Shown: positions 1-8,852 of the stretch, one piece after another
Layout: each line of letters opens with the position of its first letter
Position numbering within the stretch: position 1 is the first letter of the stretch
Assembly: GCF_900110115.1 (NCBI RefSeq)
Contig: NZ_FOCM01000008.1
Coordinates: 1-64,000 of the forward strand
Direction: 5' to 3'
Source of the DNA: Palleronia pelagia
GTDB lineage: Bacteria; Pseudomonadota; Alphaproteobacteria; Rhodobacterales; Rhodobacteraceae
DNA length: 64,000 bases
Position numbers and translations under genes: made by a program
Notes under the pieces: model-generated
Database searches by the model: none
Told to the model about the DNA's origin: nothing
The model's input: the letters and a program-made list of their open reading frames with translations, nothing else

Positions 1-15
1 TCCCGCCGCCAGGCA

Positions 16-44
16 CGAACGAAACCGGGGAGGAGGTCGGTTCG
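16..44 (-). ncRNA. CcsR (cuckoo RNA)-like hairpin, copy 1
   Basis: On the minus strand a stem CGAAC/GTTCG (16-20 with 40-44) plus a short inner ACC/GGT pairing presents the sequence CCTCCTCCC (complement of 28-36) in its loop. The CcsR or cuckoo family of Rhodobacter small RNAs is defined by CCUCCUCCC loops that can pair with Shine-Dalgarno sequences. They are co-transcribed downstream of a DUF1127 gene, which is the arrangement seen here. The RNA ends were not determined, so only the hairpin is marked; further copies may lie left of the window. Confidence 0.6.
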
Positions 45-116
45 TCCGCGATGCGGGGCCCGTCTCGGGCCGTTGTAAAAGGGCGGGGGCGTCCAGCGCC
101 GCGCCGCCAGGTCCGA

Positions 117-140
117 CTTCCTCGGGAGGAGGTGAGAAAG
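117..140 (-). ncRNA. CcsR (cuckoo RNA)-like hairpin, copy 2
   Basis: Seven-base stem (117-123 with 134-140, one G-U pair) with the ten-base loop ACCTCCTCCC read on the minus strand. It starts about 12 bases downstream of the DUF1127 stop codon. A further GGCCCG/CGGGCC hairpin lies at 57-71 between the two CCUCCUCCC hairpins. The layout matches the known ccaF1-CcsR operons of Rhodobacter, in which RNase processing releases several small RNAs from one transcript. Family membership is inferred from motif, structure and gene order. Confidence 0.65.
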
Positions 141-151
141 CCGGCTATTCC

Positions 152-367
152 TTACTTGCGCCCGTAGGCGGCTTCGTGCGCGATGGCGTTGATCATGCTG
201 CGCCCGATGCCCAGATCCTTCAGCTCACGGTTCGAAAGCATCTGCAGTTCCGAGCGCGTACGGCGGTAAACACGGTACTGCGCGAAGCGGGTTCCCAGAG
301 TTTCCCAAATTCCCGACGCGCCCTGCGCGATTCCGGTGTGGGTGTTGGTTTGCGACATCATGCTCAT
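152..367 (-). CDS. DUF1127 protein, CcaF1-like
   Basis: Small basic protein of 71 residues. The DUF1127 core is at about residues 32-67: an arginine-rich YRxYRRTRSEL start, then LSNRELKDLGIGRS and a final IAHEAAYGRK. The start at 367 is chosen because AAAGGA lies 8 bases upstream; an upstream in-frame ATG at 451 has no such site and would add a non-conserved arginine-rich leader. In Rhodobacter sphaeroides the 71-residue DUF1127 protein CcaF1 is encoded just upstream of CcsR small RNAs and binds RNA, so the same role is likely here. Two CCUCCUCCC hairpins follow on the same strand. Confidence 0.85.
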   Translation of the reverse strand: MSMMSQTNTHTGIAQGASGIWETLGTRFAQYRVYRRTRSELQMLSNRELKDLGIGRSMINAIAHEAAYGRK

Positions 368-408
368 CTCGGCGTCCTTTCTGCCGTCTCGTCTGCGGCG
401 TTGGTCCA

Positions 409-436
409 AAGATAGGCCTATGCTGCGGGTGCACAA
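409..436 (-). promoter_or_regulatory. Possible RpoH-type promoter of the DUF1127/CcsR unit
   Basis: Read on the minus strand, TTGTGC (431-436) and TATCTT (409-414) are separated by 16 bases and lie about 42 bases before the DUF1127 start codon. A TTG element with a CCTATCTT-type -10 resembles heat-shock (RpoHI/RpoHII) promoters known to drive the homologous operon in Rhodobacter. This is judged by eye only. Confidence 0.4.
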
Positions 437-779
437 TGCCCGGGTCATCAATGCTGCTATGCAGCATCTGCATATGTAGCACTGACCTGGTTAAGGGGCG
501 GTTTCTTTGGGCGAGGCGCTAGATCTGGTCCCCCGGAAAGCAGGGCGATCGGCGCGACGATCAAGATGCGCCCCCGGCTTCGGCACCCGATTTGGGCCGG
601 CATGGGAAACCCGCGGGTCATGCGGCATGATTCCGGGACGGCATGGGATCAAGCGGTGCGACGACCCCGATTCCGGCCGAGTCGGGGGTGCGGTTCCGGG
701 AATCCGAGCCATCGGCCCTCACGCCCAAAAAATAGGCGAAAAAATCGGCTCGATTGTTGAGCTATATTTAGTGCTAAGG

Positions 780-1144
780 TTAACGGGACTACACGATATA
801 GCCGTCTCAGACTCACGCTTCCGTGTGCAAGTGTCGGAAACAGGCCGCAGTCAAGCCGAAACTCGCCCGCTGCGCGAAGAGAATTCTGTTGCCTCCCATA
901 TTTTCCCATGCCATCCCTAGGTCATCGAAGGGCAGGGCCGCAGCGGACATAAAGATCCGAAAGGCTCCAACGAAAACAGAGGCTTAGGTTTCATACAGGC
1001 ACACATTCTTCGATGACTAAGAGAGATCCGGCGCGCGGGCGAGCAGACATCCCCCCAGGTGGCGCGTGCGATCGGACCCCCCGGAGACGGGACGAGGGCG
1101 GCGATCCGAACAGTGGCAGCAGTTCGGATCGCCGTTTCCGTTTC
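780..1144 (+). ncRNA. Candidate UpsM-like leader RNA of the dcw cluster
   Basis: In Rhodobacter sphaeroides the dcw cluster has an unusually long 5' leader that yields the abundant small RNA UpsM by partial termination and RNase E processing. This window has the same geometry: no gene for several hundred bases before mraZ, an AT-rich promoter-like patch, and a terminator-like hairpin 50 bases before the mraZ start. The 5' end given here is a guess, and primary-sequence similarity to UpsM was not tested. Confidence 0.35.
1100..1144 (+). terminator. Hairpin attenuator or terminator before mraZ
   Basis: Perfect 11-base inverted repeat (1100-1110 with 1123-1133, arm GGCGATCCGAA) with a 12-base loop, followed by the T-rich GTTTCCGTTTCT. 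It lies between any upstream promoter and mraZ, so it would act inside the leader, either as a partial terminator or as the 3' end of a leader-derived RNA. Confidence 0.5.
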
Positions 1145-1183
1145 TAGCGACGGGACCGGGACAGAGGCAAGGAGACGGCACGC

Positions 1184-1687
1184 GTGTTCGGCATGTATAT
1201 CGGCCGATACGACAACAAGATCGACAGCAAGGGCCGCTTGTCGATCCCGGCCGATTTTCGCCGTCTGCTCGAGGAAAACGACCCCAAGTGGGAGCCGGGC
1301 AAGAACGCCCAGATGGTGATCGTCTTCGGTGACAATCGCCGCAACTATCTGGAAGTCTATTCGATCAACGACCTTCTGGGCGTGCACCGCCAGATCCGGG
1401 GCATGGATCCCGGCTCGAAGAAGCGCGCGGCGCTCCAGAAACTGTTCGCCCAGCAGGTCCACCCCGCGACATTCGATGACACGGGCCGCATCGTCCTGCC
1501 GTCCTACCTGCGCGACAAGGTCGGGCTTTCGGACAAGGCCCTGGTCGTGGGCAATTCGCAGACCTTCATGATCTGGGAGCCCGAGGCCTACGCCAACGAC
1601 GACATGAGCAACCTCAAGGAAGAGGATGACTACGATCCCACCCTTGACCCGGCCGTCTATCTCAGCGGCGATGCCGGTCTGATGTGA
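1184..1687 (+). CDS. mraZ: Division/cell wall cluster transcriptional regulator MraZ
   Basis: 167-residue protein with two SpoVT/AbrB-like (MraZ) domains. The first opens at [20 protein letters not shown] (about residues 6-25); the second contains the paired [18 protein letters not shown] (about 99-116). MraZ family proteins form ring oligomers that bind repeats in front of their own operon and repress it. The GTG start follows AAGGAG by nine bases. It is the first gene of the dcw cluster, its stop codon is 12 bases before the chosen rsmH start, and the acidic C-terminal tail is somewhat longer than in E. coli MraZ (about 152 residues). Confidence 0.97.
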   Translation: MFGMYIGRYDNKIDSKGRLSIPADFRRLLEENDPKWEPGKNAQMVIVFGDNRRNYLEVYSINDLLGVHRQIRGMDPGSKKRAALQKLFAQQVHPATFDDTGRIVLPSYLRDKVGLSDKALVVGNSQTFMIWEPEAYANDDMSNLKEEDDYDPTLDPAVYLSGDAGLM

Positions 1688-1698
1688 GGGCCTGGCGG

Positions 1699-2682
1699 AT
1701 GAGTATGTCTGAACGTCCCCATGTCCCCGTCCTGATCAATTCCATACTGGCCCATTGCGCGCCGGTTTCGGGGACCTGGGTCGACGGCACCTTCGGCGCG
1801 GGCGGCTATGCGCAGGGGTTGCTGGCCGCGGGCGCCGAGCGGGTGATCGGAATAGACCGCGACCCGACGGTTTTTGCCATGGCCGCCGAATGGGCCGATG
1901 AATACGGCGACGCGTTGGTGCTCGAGCAGGGGGTCTTTTCCGACCTCGACCGCATCGCGGGTGCGCCGGTGGATGGCGTGGTGCTGGACCTGGGCGTGTC
2001 GTCGATGCAGCTGGACCAGGCGCATCGCGGCTTTTCCTTCCTGCGCGACGGCCCGCTGGACATGCGGATGGGCGATATCGGGCCAAGCGCCGCGGATCTC
2101 GTCGCCGAGCTGGATGAGGGGCGGCTGGCCGACATCCTGTTCCATTACGGCGAAGAGCGCGCATCGCGCCGCATCGCCCGCGCGATCACGCGCGCCCGCG
2201 CGGACGCGCCGATCACGACCACGGGACAACTGGCCGCATTGGTCGAGCGGGCCTTGCCGCGCCCGAAGCCCGGCCAGAGCCACCCGGCGACACGCACGTT
2301 CCAGGCGCTGCGGATCGCGGTGAACGACGAATTCGGCCAGCTGGTCGCGGGGCTCGAGGCGGCCGAGCGGGCGCTCGCCCCGGGCGGGTGGCTGGCGGTC
2401 GTCAGTTTCCACTCGCTCGAGGATCGCGTGGTCAAACGGTTCTTCCAGGACCGGTCGGGCGGGGGCGGCAATGCCAACCGTTATGCCCCCGTGACCGAGA
2501 GCGCGCCGCCGGCTTTCACGGGCGTGACCAAGGGCATCGCCGCCGATGCCGACGAAATCGCGCAAAACCCGCGTGCACGCTCGGCCCGGCTGCGCATGGC
2601 GCAGCGCACGGACGCGCCCGCCGCACCCGCCGACCGCGCCCGGCTGGGCCTGCCGAGGATCGACATGGAAGGGGACATCTGA
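1699..2682 (+). CDS. rsmH: 16S rRNA (cytosine1402-N4)-methyltransferase RsmH
   Basis: SAM-dependent enzyme (327 residues) that methylates N4 of C1402 in the 16S rRNA P-site. Visible signatures are [10 protein letters not shown] at the N-terminus, the SAM loop [27 protein letters not shown], the insert domain DMRMG, and the C-terminal [13 protein letters not shown] plus [10 protein letters not shown]. Start choice: ATG 1699 has GAGG about nine bases upstream; ATG 1705 or a GTG at 1684 overlapping the mraZ stop are alternatives. It sits in its usual dcw position between mraZ and ftsL. Confidence 0.97.
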   Translation: MSMSERPHVPVLINSILAHCAPVSGTWVDGTFGAGGYAQGLLAAGAERVIGIDRDPTVFAMAAEWADEYGDALVLEQGVFSDLDRIAGAPVDGVVLDLGVSSMQLDQAHRGFSFLRDGPLDMRMGDIGPSAADLVAELDEGRLADILFHYGEERASRRIARAITRARADAPITTTGQLAALVERALPRPKPGQSHPATRTFQALRIAVNDEFGQLVAGLEAAERALAPGGWLAVVSFHSLEDRVVKRFFQDRSGGGGNANRYAPVTESAPPAFTGVTKGIAADADEIAQNPRARSARLRMAQRTDAPAAPADRARLGLPRIDMEGDI

Positions 2683-2687
2683 ACGTC

Positions 2688-3035
2688 ATGCGCACGCTTC
2701 TCTACCTGCTGCCGGGAATGGCCGTCATGGCCCTGGCCGTCTGGGCCTATTCCGAGAATTACGAGACGCAGGAAGCCCTGAACGACGTCGAGACCCTGCA
2801 GCGCAAGATCGGAACCGAGCGCGAGACGCTGGCGATCCTGCGGGCCGAATGGGCCTATCTGAACCGTCCCGAGCGCCTGCGCGACCTGGCCGACCTGAAT
2901 TTCGACCGGCTGAAGCTTCTGCCGCTGACGCCCGAGCATTTCGCCCGCACCGAGCAGATCGCCTATCCCGGCACGATCCTGGGCGGCCCGATCCTGAACC
3001 CGATTCCCGTCGACAGCACTGGCGCCAATCCATGA
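2688..3035 (+). CDS. ftsL: Cell division protein FtsL
   Basis: 115 residues: a short N-terminus, one membrane span (about residues 4-21) and a periplasmic coiled coil (about 22-60) followed by the conserved LNRPERLRDLADLNFDRLKLLPLTPEHFA segment. FtsL forms the FtsQLB complex that activates FtsWI. Sequence conservation in this family is low, but size, topology and position between rsmH and ftsI are diagnostic. It overlaps ftsI by ATGA. The start follows GGAAGGGG at a fairly long distance of about 13 bases. Confidence 0.92.
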   Translation: MRTLLYLLPGMAVMALAVWAYSENYETQEALNDVETLQRKIGTERETLAILRAEWAYLNRPERLRDLADLNFDRLKLLPLTPEHFARTEQIAYPGTILGGPILNPIPVDSTGANP

Positions 3036-4825
3036 CCCGCACACCGCTCCGCCCGCTGGCCCGCATCCTCGACGCGCGCGAGAAGGGCGAGAACCCCGAC
3101 GCGATCGAGCGCGAGAACCTGCGCCTGCGCCACGAGGAAATGCGCGACCGCGCCCGCCGCCGCGCCGAGGGGCGGCTGCTGGTGCTGGCGTGCTTCTTCT
3201 TCTGTGCCTTCGCCGTGGTCGGTGCGCGCATGGGCCTTTTGGCCGCGTCCGAACCGATGGAGCCGCGCGCGGCGGTCTCGTCCAGCGATATCGTGGCGCA
3301 GCGCGCCGACATCATCGACCGCAATGGCCGCCTTCTGGCCACCAACCTGTCGACCTACGCGCTTTATGCCCAGCCGCCGCTGATGATCGACAAGCGCGGG
3401 GCCGCGCGCAAACTGGTCGAGATCTTTCCCGATCTCGACGAAGAGCGTCTGGTCAAGGATTTCACCGGCGACCGCAAGTTCCTGTGGATCAAGAAGAAGA
3501 TCAGCCCCGAGCAACGCCAGGCCGTCCACGATATCGGCGACCCGGGCCTGCTGTTCGGCCCGCGCGAGATGCGGCTTTATCCCAATGGCAAGCTGGCCGC
3601 CCACGTGCTGGGCGGCGCGAGCTTTGGGCGCGAAGGGGTCCATTCGGCCGAGGTGCTGGGCGTTGCGGGGGTGGAAAAAGCCTTTGACGACTACCTGCGC
3701 GACCCGGCGAACGGCGGCGCGCCGTTGCAGCTGTCGCTGGACCTCACCGTTCAGAGCGCCATGCGCGAGGTGCTCTACGGCGGCATGAAGCTGATGAATG
3801 CCAAGGGCGCGGCCGGCATCCTCATGGACGTGCACACGGGCGAGGTCGTGGCCATGGCCTCGCTGCCCGATTTCGATCCGAACGACCGGCCGCGGCCGCT
3901 GACCCAGGGCGACGCCAGCGAAAGTCCGCTGTTCAATCGCGCGGTGCAGGGGGTGTACGAGCTGGGCTCGACCTTCAAGATCTTCACCACGGCCCAGGCG
4001 ATGGAGCTGGGGCTGGCAGGACCGCAGACCATGGTGGATGCCGACGCGCCGATGACCTGGGGGCGGTTCCGCATCAAGGAATACCGCAACAAGAACTACG
4101 GCCCGCTTCTGTCGCTGACCGACGTGATCGTGCATTCGTCAAACGTGGGCACCGCCAAGCTGGCGCTTCAGATCGGGGGCAAGCGGCAGCAGGAATTCCT
4201 GTCGCGATTCGGCGTGTTCGAACCCACTCCGATCGAGCTGGTCGAGGCGCCGGGCGCCCGCCCGCTGGTTCCGGCGTCGTGGTCCGAAATCGTAACGATC
4301 ACCGCCAGTTACGGGCACGGTTTCTCGGTCTCGCCGCTGCATCTGGCCACCGCCTACGCGTCGCTTCTGAACGGGGGGACGGCGGTGAAGCCGACGATCC
4401 TGCGCAAAGATCGGGTCGAACCGGGCGAGCGGCTGGTCTCGCCCGAGGTGTCGCGCGCCTCGGCCAAGATGCTGCGCGAGGTCGTGACGCGCGGCACCGC
4501 CAGCTTCGGTGCCGTGCCGGGGTATAACGTGGGGGGCAAGACCGGCACGGCCAACAAGCCGCGCCGCGACGGCCGCGGCTACCATAACGACAAGAATATC
4601 AACACCTTCGCCTCGGTTTTTCCCTCGGACGACCCGGCCTACGTGCTGGTCGTGTCGCTGGACGAGGCCTCGGACAACTCGGGGCCCGAGCCCAAGCGCA
4701 CGGCGGGCTGGACGGCGGTGCCCGTCGCCGCCGAGGTGATCCGGCGGACCGCGCCGCTTCTGGGACTGCGACCCGAGATTGAACCTGTCCTTCCATCCAA
4801 GTTAACACTGGCCTCGGACGAATAG
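3032..4825 (+). CDS. ftsI: Division-specific peptidoglycan transpeptidase FtsI (PBP3)
   Basis: Class B penicillin-binding protein of 597 residues. A charged 45-residue cytoplasmic tail is followed by one membrane span (about 48-70), a PBP dimerisation/pedestal domain and a C-terminal transpeptidase domain. The catalytic motifs are all present: S313-T-F-K, S369-S-N and K503-T-G. It cross-links septal peptidoglycan as partner of FtsW. Its start overlaps the ftsL stop, and murE begins 10 bases after its stop, so it is translated within the dcw operon. Confidence 0.97.
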   Translation: MTRTPLRPLARILDAREKGENPDAIERENLRLRHEEMRDRARRRAEGRLLVLACFFFCAFAVVGARMGLLAASEPMEPRAAVSSSDIVAQRADIIDRNGRLLATNLSTYALYAQPPLMIDKRGAARKLVEIFPDLDEERLVKDFTGDRKFLWIKKKISPEQRQAVHDIGDPGLLFGPREMRLYPNGKLAAHVLGGASFGREGVHSAEVLGVAGVEKAFDDYLRDPANGGAPLQLSLDLTVQSAMREVLYGGMKLMNAKGAAGILMDVHTGEVVAMASLPDFDPNDRPRPLTQGDASESPLFNRAVQGVYELGSTFKIFTTAQAMELGLAGPQTMVDADAPMTWGRFRIKEYRNKNYGPLLSLTDVIVHSSNVGTAKLALQIGGKRQQEFLSRFGVFEPTPIELVEAPGARPLVPASWSEIVTITASYGHGFSVSPLHLATAYASLLNGGTAVKPTILRKDRVEPGERLVSPEVSRASAKMLREVVTRGTASFGAVPGYNVGGKTGTANKPRRDGRGYHNDKNINTFASVFPSDDPAYVLVVSLDEASDNSGPEPKRTAGWTAVPVAAEVIRRTAPLLGLRPEIEPVLPSKLTLASDE

Positions 4826-4835
4826 GGGCACGCCG

Positions 4836-6320
4836 ATGACCGATGGCACGAAATCGCTGGCCGACCTGGGGCTGACGGCCCAGGGCGGGAAAGAGGCGCG
4901 AATCACCGGGCTGTCGGTGGACAGCCGCAAGACGGAAGCCGGCCACCTGTTCGCGGCCGTGCCGGGCGCCAAGCTTCACGGGGCCGCGTTCATCGCCAAG
5001 GCGCTTGCGCAGGGGGCGGCGGCCATCCTGACCGACCGGGCGGGTGCCGCGATAGCGGCGGATGCGCTCGAGGCTGCGGACGTGCCGGTGATCCTGGCCG
5101 AGGATCCGCGCCAGACCCTCGCGCTGGCCTGCGCGCTGTGGTTCGGCCGCCAGCCGCAGGTCTGCGTCGCCGTCACGGGAACCAACGGCAAGACCTCGGT
5201 GGCGAGCTTCACGCGGCAGATCTGGCGGGCGCTGGGGCTGGATGCGGTGAACCTCGGGACCACGGGGGTCGAGGGCGCGTGGGAGGCGCCGCTGTCGCAC
5301 ACCACGCCCGAGCCGATCACGCTGCACCGCACCCTGGCCGAAGCGACGCGCCACGGCATCACCCACGCGGCGATGGAGGCCAGCAGCCACGGTCTGGACC
5401 AGCGGCGGCTGGACGGCGTCGCGCTGAACGCGGCGGCCTTCACGAACTTCACCCAGGATCACCTGGACTACCACGAGAGTTTCGAGGCGTATTTCGCCGC
5501 CAAGGCGGGCCTATTCGACCGGGTGCTGCCCGAGGACGGGACCGCGGTCATCAATCTCGACGACAGCCGCGGCGCCGACATGCTAGCCATCGCCGAGCGC
5601 CGGGGGCAGGATGTGATCACCGTCGGGCGGCGCGCCGATGCCGCGCTGCGGATCGTCTCGCAACGCTACGACGCCACGGGACAGGATCTGCGGTTCGAGT
5701 GGAACGGCACCGCGCAACAGGTGCGGATGGGCCTGATCGGCGGGTTCCAGGCGGAAAACGTGCTGGTGGCCGCCGGCCTCGCCATCGCCAGCGGAATCGA
5801 GCCGCGCGATGTCTTCGCCGCATTGCCCAAGCTCGTCACCGTCCGGGGCCGCATGCAGCTGGCTGCCACCCGTGACACCGGTGCCGCCGTCTTCGTCGAT
5901 TATGCACACACGCCCGCCGCGCTCGAGACGGCGCTGCGCGCGCTGCGGCCCCACGTGCTGGGCCGGTTGATCGTCGTCTACGGCGCGGGTGGCGACCGGG
6001 ACCGGGGCAAGCGCCCGCTCATGGGCGAAGCGGCGCGGGACCACGCCGATGTTCGAATAGTGACAGACGACAACCCCAGATCCGAGGATCCGGCAGCGAT
6101 CAGGTCGGAAATCCTCAAGTCCGATTCCGACGCGATCGAGGTCGGCGACCGCGCCGAGGCGATCCTGCGGGGGGTCGATGCGCTGGGTGCGGGCGACGCG
6201 CTGCTGATCGCGGGCAAGGGGCATGAGACCGGCCAGACCGTCGGTGACACCGTCTATCCCTTCGACGATCGCGAACAGGCCAGCGTCGCGGTGGCCGCGC
6301 TGGACGGGCGCGTGGCGTGA
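4836..6320 (+). CDS. murE: UDP-MurNAc-L-Ala-D-Glu:meso-diaminopimelate ligase MurE
   Basis: Cytoplasmic ATP-dependent ligase (494 residues) adding the third peptide residue to UDP-MurNAc-dipeptide. It has the three Mur ligase domains, with the ATP loop GTNGKT (K119) and the C-terminal D412-N-P-R motif that selects meso-diaminopimelate rather than lysine. HTTPEP and the EASSHGL motif are also present. It overlaps murF by GTGA, indicating translational coupling. Confidence 0.97.
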   Translation: MTDGTKSLADLGLTAQGGKEARITGLSVDSRKTEAGHLFAAVPGAKLHGAAFIAKALAQGAAAILTDRAGAAIAADALEAADVPVILAEDPRQTLALACALWFGRQPQVCVAVTGTNGKTSVASFTRQIWRALGLDAVNLGTTGVEGAWEAPLSHTTPEPITLHRTLAEATRHGITHAAMEASSHGLDQRRLDGVALNAAAFTNFTQDHLDYHESFEAYFAAKAGLFDRVLPEDGTAVINLDDSRGADMLAIAERRGQDVITVGRRADAALRIVSQRYDATGQDLRFEWNGTAQQVRMGLIGGFQAENVLVAAGLAIASGIEPRDVFAALPKLVTVRGRMQLAATRDTGAAVFVDYAHTPAALETALRALRPHVLGRLIVVYGAGGDRDRGKRPLMGEAARDHADVRIVTDDNPRSEDPAAIRSEILKSDSDAIEVGDRAEAILRGVDALGAGDALLIAGKGHETGQTVGDTVYPFDDREQASVAVAALDGRVA

Positions 6321-7735
6321 GCGAAGCACTCTGGACGGCAAACGAGGCGGCCCGCGCCACCGGTGGGCGGGCCACGGGTGACTGGCGCGCCAGTGGCGTG
6401 TCGATCGACACTCGCAGCCTTCAGCCGGGTGACCTCTTCGTTGCCCTCAGCGCCGCGCGGGATGGACACGAATTCGTGGCACAGGCCCTGGACAAGGGGG
6501 CGGCCGCCGCGCTGGTCAGTCGCGTGCCGGACGGTATCGCACCGGATGCCCCGCTCTTGCTGGTGGACGACGTGCTGGACGCGCTCGGCCAGCTTGGCGC
6601 CGCGGCCCGCGCCCGCACCAGGGCCCGGGTCATCGCCGTCACCGGATCCGTGGGCAAGACCACCACCAAGGAAATGCTGCGCGCCGCGCTGACCGGACAG
6701 GGGCGCATTCACGCCGCCGAGGCCAGCTACAACAACCACTGGGGCGTGCCGCTGACCCTGGCCCGCATGCCCGCCGAGACCGATTTCGCCATCGTCGAGA
6801 TCGGCATGAACCACCCGGGCGAGATCGCGCCGCTGTCGCGGCTGGCCCGCCCGCATGTGGCGCTGATCACCACCGTCGCGCCCGCGCATCTCGAGGCCTT
6901 CGACAGTATCGCCGGCATCGCGGCCGAGAAGATGGCCATCTGTGACGGTCTCGAGCCGGACGGAATCGCCATCCTGCCCACCGACCTCGCCCCCGAGGCG
7001 AAAGATGTGGTCGACGCGGGCGCGGCGCGGCGCAAGGCCCTTCGCTTCGGTGGGGACACAGCGCTGCCGTGGCACATCGCCGATCTGCGCCCGGCCGAGG
7101 GCGCGCTGGTCCTCATGGCCGCCTCCCCGCACGGGCAGGTACCGGTCGCCTTGCAAGCGCCCGGGCGGCACCTGGCGCTGAACGCTCTGGGCGCGCTGGC
7201 CGCGGCGACGGCCGCCGGGGCCGACCTTGCGCTGTCGGCGCAGGGGCTGGGCCGCTGGCAGCCGCCGGTGGGCCGTGGCCGCCGCGAGACGGTGACGCTG
7301 GATCCGCAGACCGGGTCGGCTCTGACGCTGATCGACGACGCCTTCAACGCCAACCCCGCCTCGATGGCCGCCGCGCTGGACGTTCTGATCTCGGCCACGC
7401 CGGGCCGGGGCGGGCGGCGCGTGGCCTTCCTGGGCGACATGCTGGAGCTGGGCGACGATGCGACGGCCCTGCACGCCGCCATCGCCGATCACCCCGGCCT
7501 GGACCGGATCGACATCATCCATGGGGCCGGGCCCCTGATCAAACACGCGCTCGATGCGCTGCCCGCGCCGCGACGCGGCCAGTGGATGGAGACCGCGGAC
7601 GAGATGACACAGCGCATCCGCGATCTGGTGGGCGACAGCGATATCGTGCTTGTCAAAGGCTCGAAGGGCGCCAAAACCGCGCGCATCGTTGACGCCATCC
7701 GCAATCTGGGCCACCCGGCGCGCGAGACGATCTAG
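6317..7735 (+). CDS. murF: UDP-MurNAc-tripeptide:D-Ala-D-Ala ligase MurF
   Basis: Mur ligase of 472 residues that adds D-alanyl-D-alanine to complete the UDP-MurNAc-pentapeptide. The N-terminal substrate domain has GVSIDTRSLQPGDLFVAL, the central domain has the ATP loop VTGSVGKTTTKEM, followed by NNHWGVPLTL and EIGMNHPGEI, and the C-terminal domain has DDAFNANPASM and LGDMLELG. The GTG start lies inside the murE stop. mraY starts 27 bases downstream. Confidence 0.97.
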   Translation: MSEALWTANEAARATGGRATGDWRASGVSIDTRSLQPGDLFVALSAARDGHEFVAQALDKGAAAALVSRVPDGIAPDAPLLLVDDVLDALGQLGAAARARTRARVIAVTGSVGKTTTKEMLRAALTGQGRIHAAEASYNNHWGVPLTLARMPAETDFAIVEIGMNHPGEIAPLSRLARPHVALITTVAPAHLEAFDSIAGIAAEKMAICDGLEPDGIAILPTDLAPEAKDVVDAGAARRKALRFGGDTALPWHIADLRPAEGALVLMAASPHGQVPVALQAPGRHLALNALGALAAATAAGADLALSAQGLGRWQPPVGRGRRETVTLDPQTGSALTLIDDAFNANPASMAAALDVLISATPGRGGRRVAFLGDMLELGDDATALHAAIADHPGLDRIDIIHGAGPLIKHALDALPAPRRGQWMETADEMTQRIRDLVGDSDIVLVKGSKGAKTARIVDAIRNLGHPARETI

Positions 7736-7762
7736 ACGCGGACCGAAGGGGGGCCGCACTCC

Positions 7763-8848
7763 ATGTTCTACTGGCTATCCGAGTTCTCGGACGGAGGTGA
7801 CCTGTTCAACCTCTTCCAATACATCACCTTTCGCTCGGGCGGCGCGTTCTTCACCGCGCTGATTTTCGGCTTCATCTTCGGCCAGCCGCTGATCAACCTG
7901 CTGCGCCGCCGCCAGCGCCACGGCCAGCCGATTCGCAGCGACGGCCCGGAAACCCACATGCAGACCAAGGCCGGCACCCCCACCATGGGGGGCGTGCTGA
8001 TCCTGGGCGCGCTGATCGTGTCGACCCTTCTGTGGGCGCGGCTCGACAACCCCTATGTCTGGATGCTGCTCTTCGTCACCATGTCCTTCGGGGCCATCGG
8101 GTTCGCGGACGACTATGCAAAGGTGAAAAAGAATACCCATGCCGGTGTGCCAGGCAAGCTGCGGCTGGCACTGGGTTTCCTGATTGCCGGGATAGCGGGT
8201 GGCGTGGCCGTCTGGGCCCATCCCGCCGAGCTGAGCCAGCAGCTGGCCTTCCCCGTCTTCAAGGAGCTTCTGCTCAATCTCGGCATCTTCTTCATACCGT
8301 TCGCGATGATCGTGATCGTCGGCGCGGCCAACGCCGTGAACCTGACCGATGGCCTGGACGGGCTGGCGGTTATGCCGGTCATGATCGCCGCCGGCACGCT
8401 GGGCGTGATCGCCTACACGGTGGGGCGGGTCGATTTCAGCGAGTATCTCGACGTGCACTACGTGCCGGGAACGGGCGAGATCCTGATCTTCACGGCCGGG
8501 CTGATCGGCGGGGGGCTGGGGTTCCTGTGGTATAACGCGCCGCCCGCCGCTGTTTTCATGGGCGACACCGGGTCGCTGGCGCTGGGCGGCGCGCTGGGTG
8601 CCATCGCGGTGGCGATCAAGCACGAACTGGTGCTGGCCATCGTCGGCGGCCTGTTCGTGGTCGAGGCGCTGAGCGTCATCATCCAGGTTCTGTACTTCAA
8701 GCGCACCGGGCGCCGCGTGTTTCTCATGGCGCCGATCCACCATCATTTCGAAAAACGCGGCTGGGCCGAGCCGCAGATCGTCATCCGGTTCTGGATCATC
8801 AGCCTGATCCTGGCGCTGATCGGCCTGGCCACGCTGAAGCTGCGCTAG
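7763..8848 (+). CDS. mraY: Phospho-MurNAc-pentapeptide transferase MraY
   Basis: Integral membrane enzyme (361 residues, about ten spans) that transfers phospho-MurNAc-pentapeptide from UDP to undecaprenyl phosphate, making lipid I. Family signatures: KAGTPTMGG, the acidic [31 protein letters not shown] and the histidine motif [12 protein letters not shown] near the C-terminus. A G-rich ribosome binding site precedes the ATG, and murD follows after four bases. Confidence 0.97.
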   Translation: MFYWLSEFSDGGDLFNLFQYITFRSGGAFFTALIFGFIFGQPLINLLRRRQRHGQPIRSDGPETHMQTKAGTPTMGGVLILGALIVSTLLWARLDNPYVWMLLFVTMSFGAIGFADDYAKVKKNTHAGVPGKLRLALGFLIAGIAGGVAVWAHPAELSQQLAFPVFKELLLNLGIFFIPFAMIVIVGAANAVNLTDGLDGLAVMPVMIAAGTLGVIAYTVGRVDFSEYLDVHYVPGTGEILIFTAGLIGGGLGFLWYNAPPAAVFMGDTGSLALGGALGAIAVAIKHELVLAIVGGLFVVEALSVIIQVLYFKRTGRRVFLMAPIHHHFEKRGWAEPQIVIRFWIISLILALIGLATLKLR

Positions 8849-8852
8849 GCCC

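Larger units (their letters stand above)
452..1183 (+). other. 732-base gene-free region upstream of mraZ
   Basis: No convincing gene is seen; the short open frames have no recognisable domains. An A/T-rich patch at about 725-800, conspicuous in a GC-rich background, could hold the promoter of the dcw operon (for example TTGTTG at 754-759), but no pair of elements is strong. The stretch ends in a perfect 11-base inverted repeat at 1100-1133 and a good ribosome binding site for mraZ at 1169-1174. Confidence 0.5.

Noticed and set aside
491-920. Open frames of 60-140 codons on both strands upstream of mraZ
   Set aside because: They overlap each other, have no recognisable domain or ribosome binding site, and lie in what looks like the dcw leader.
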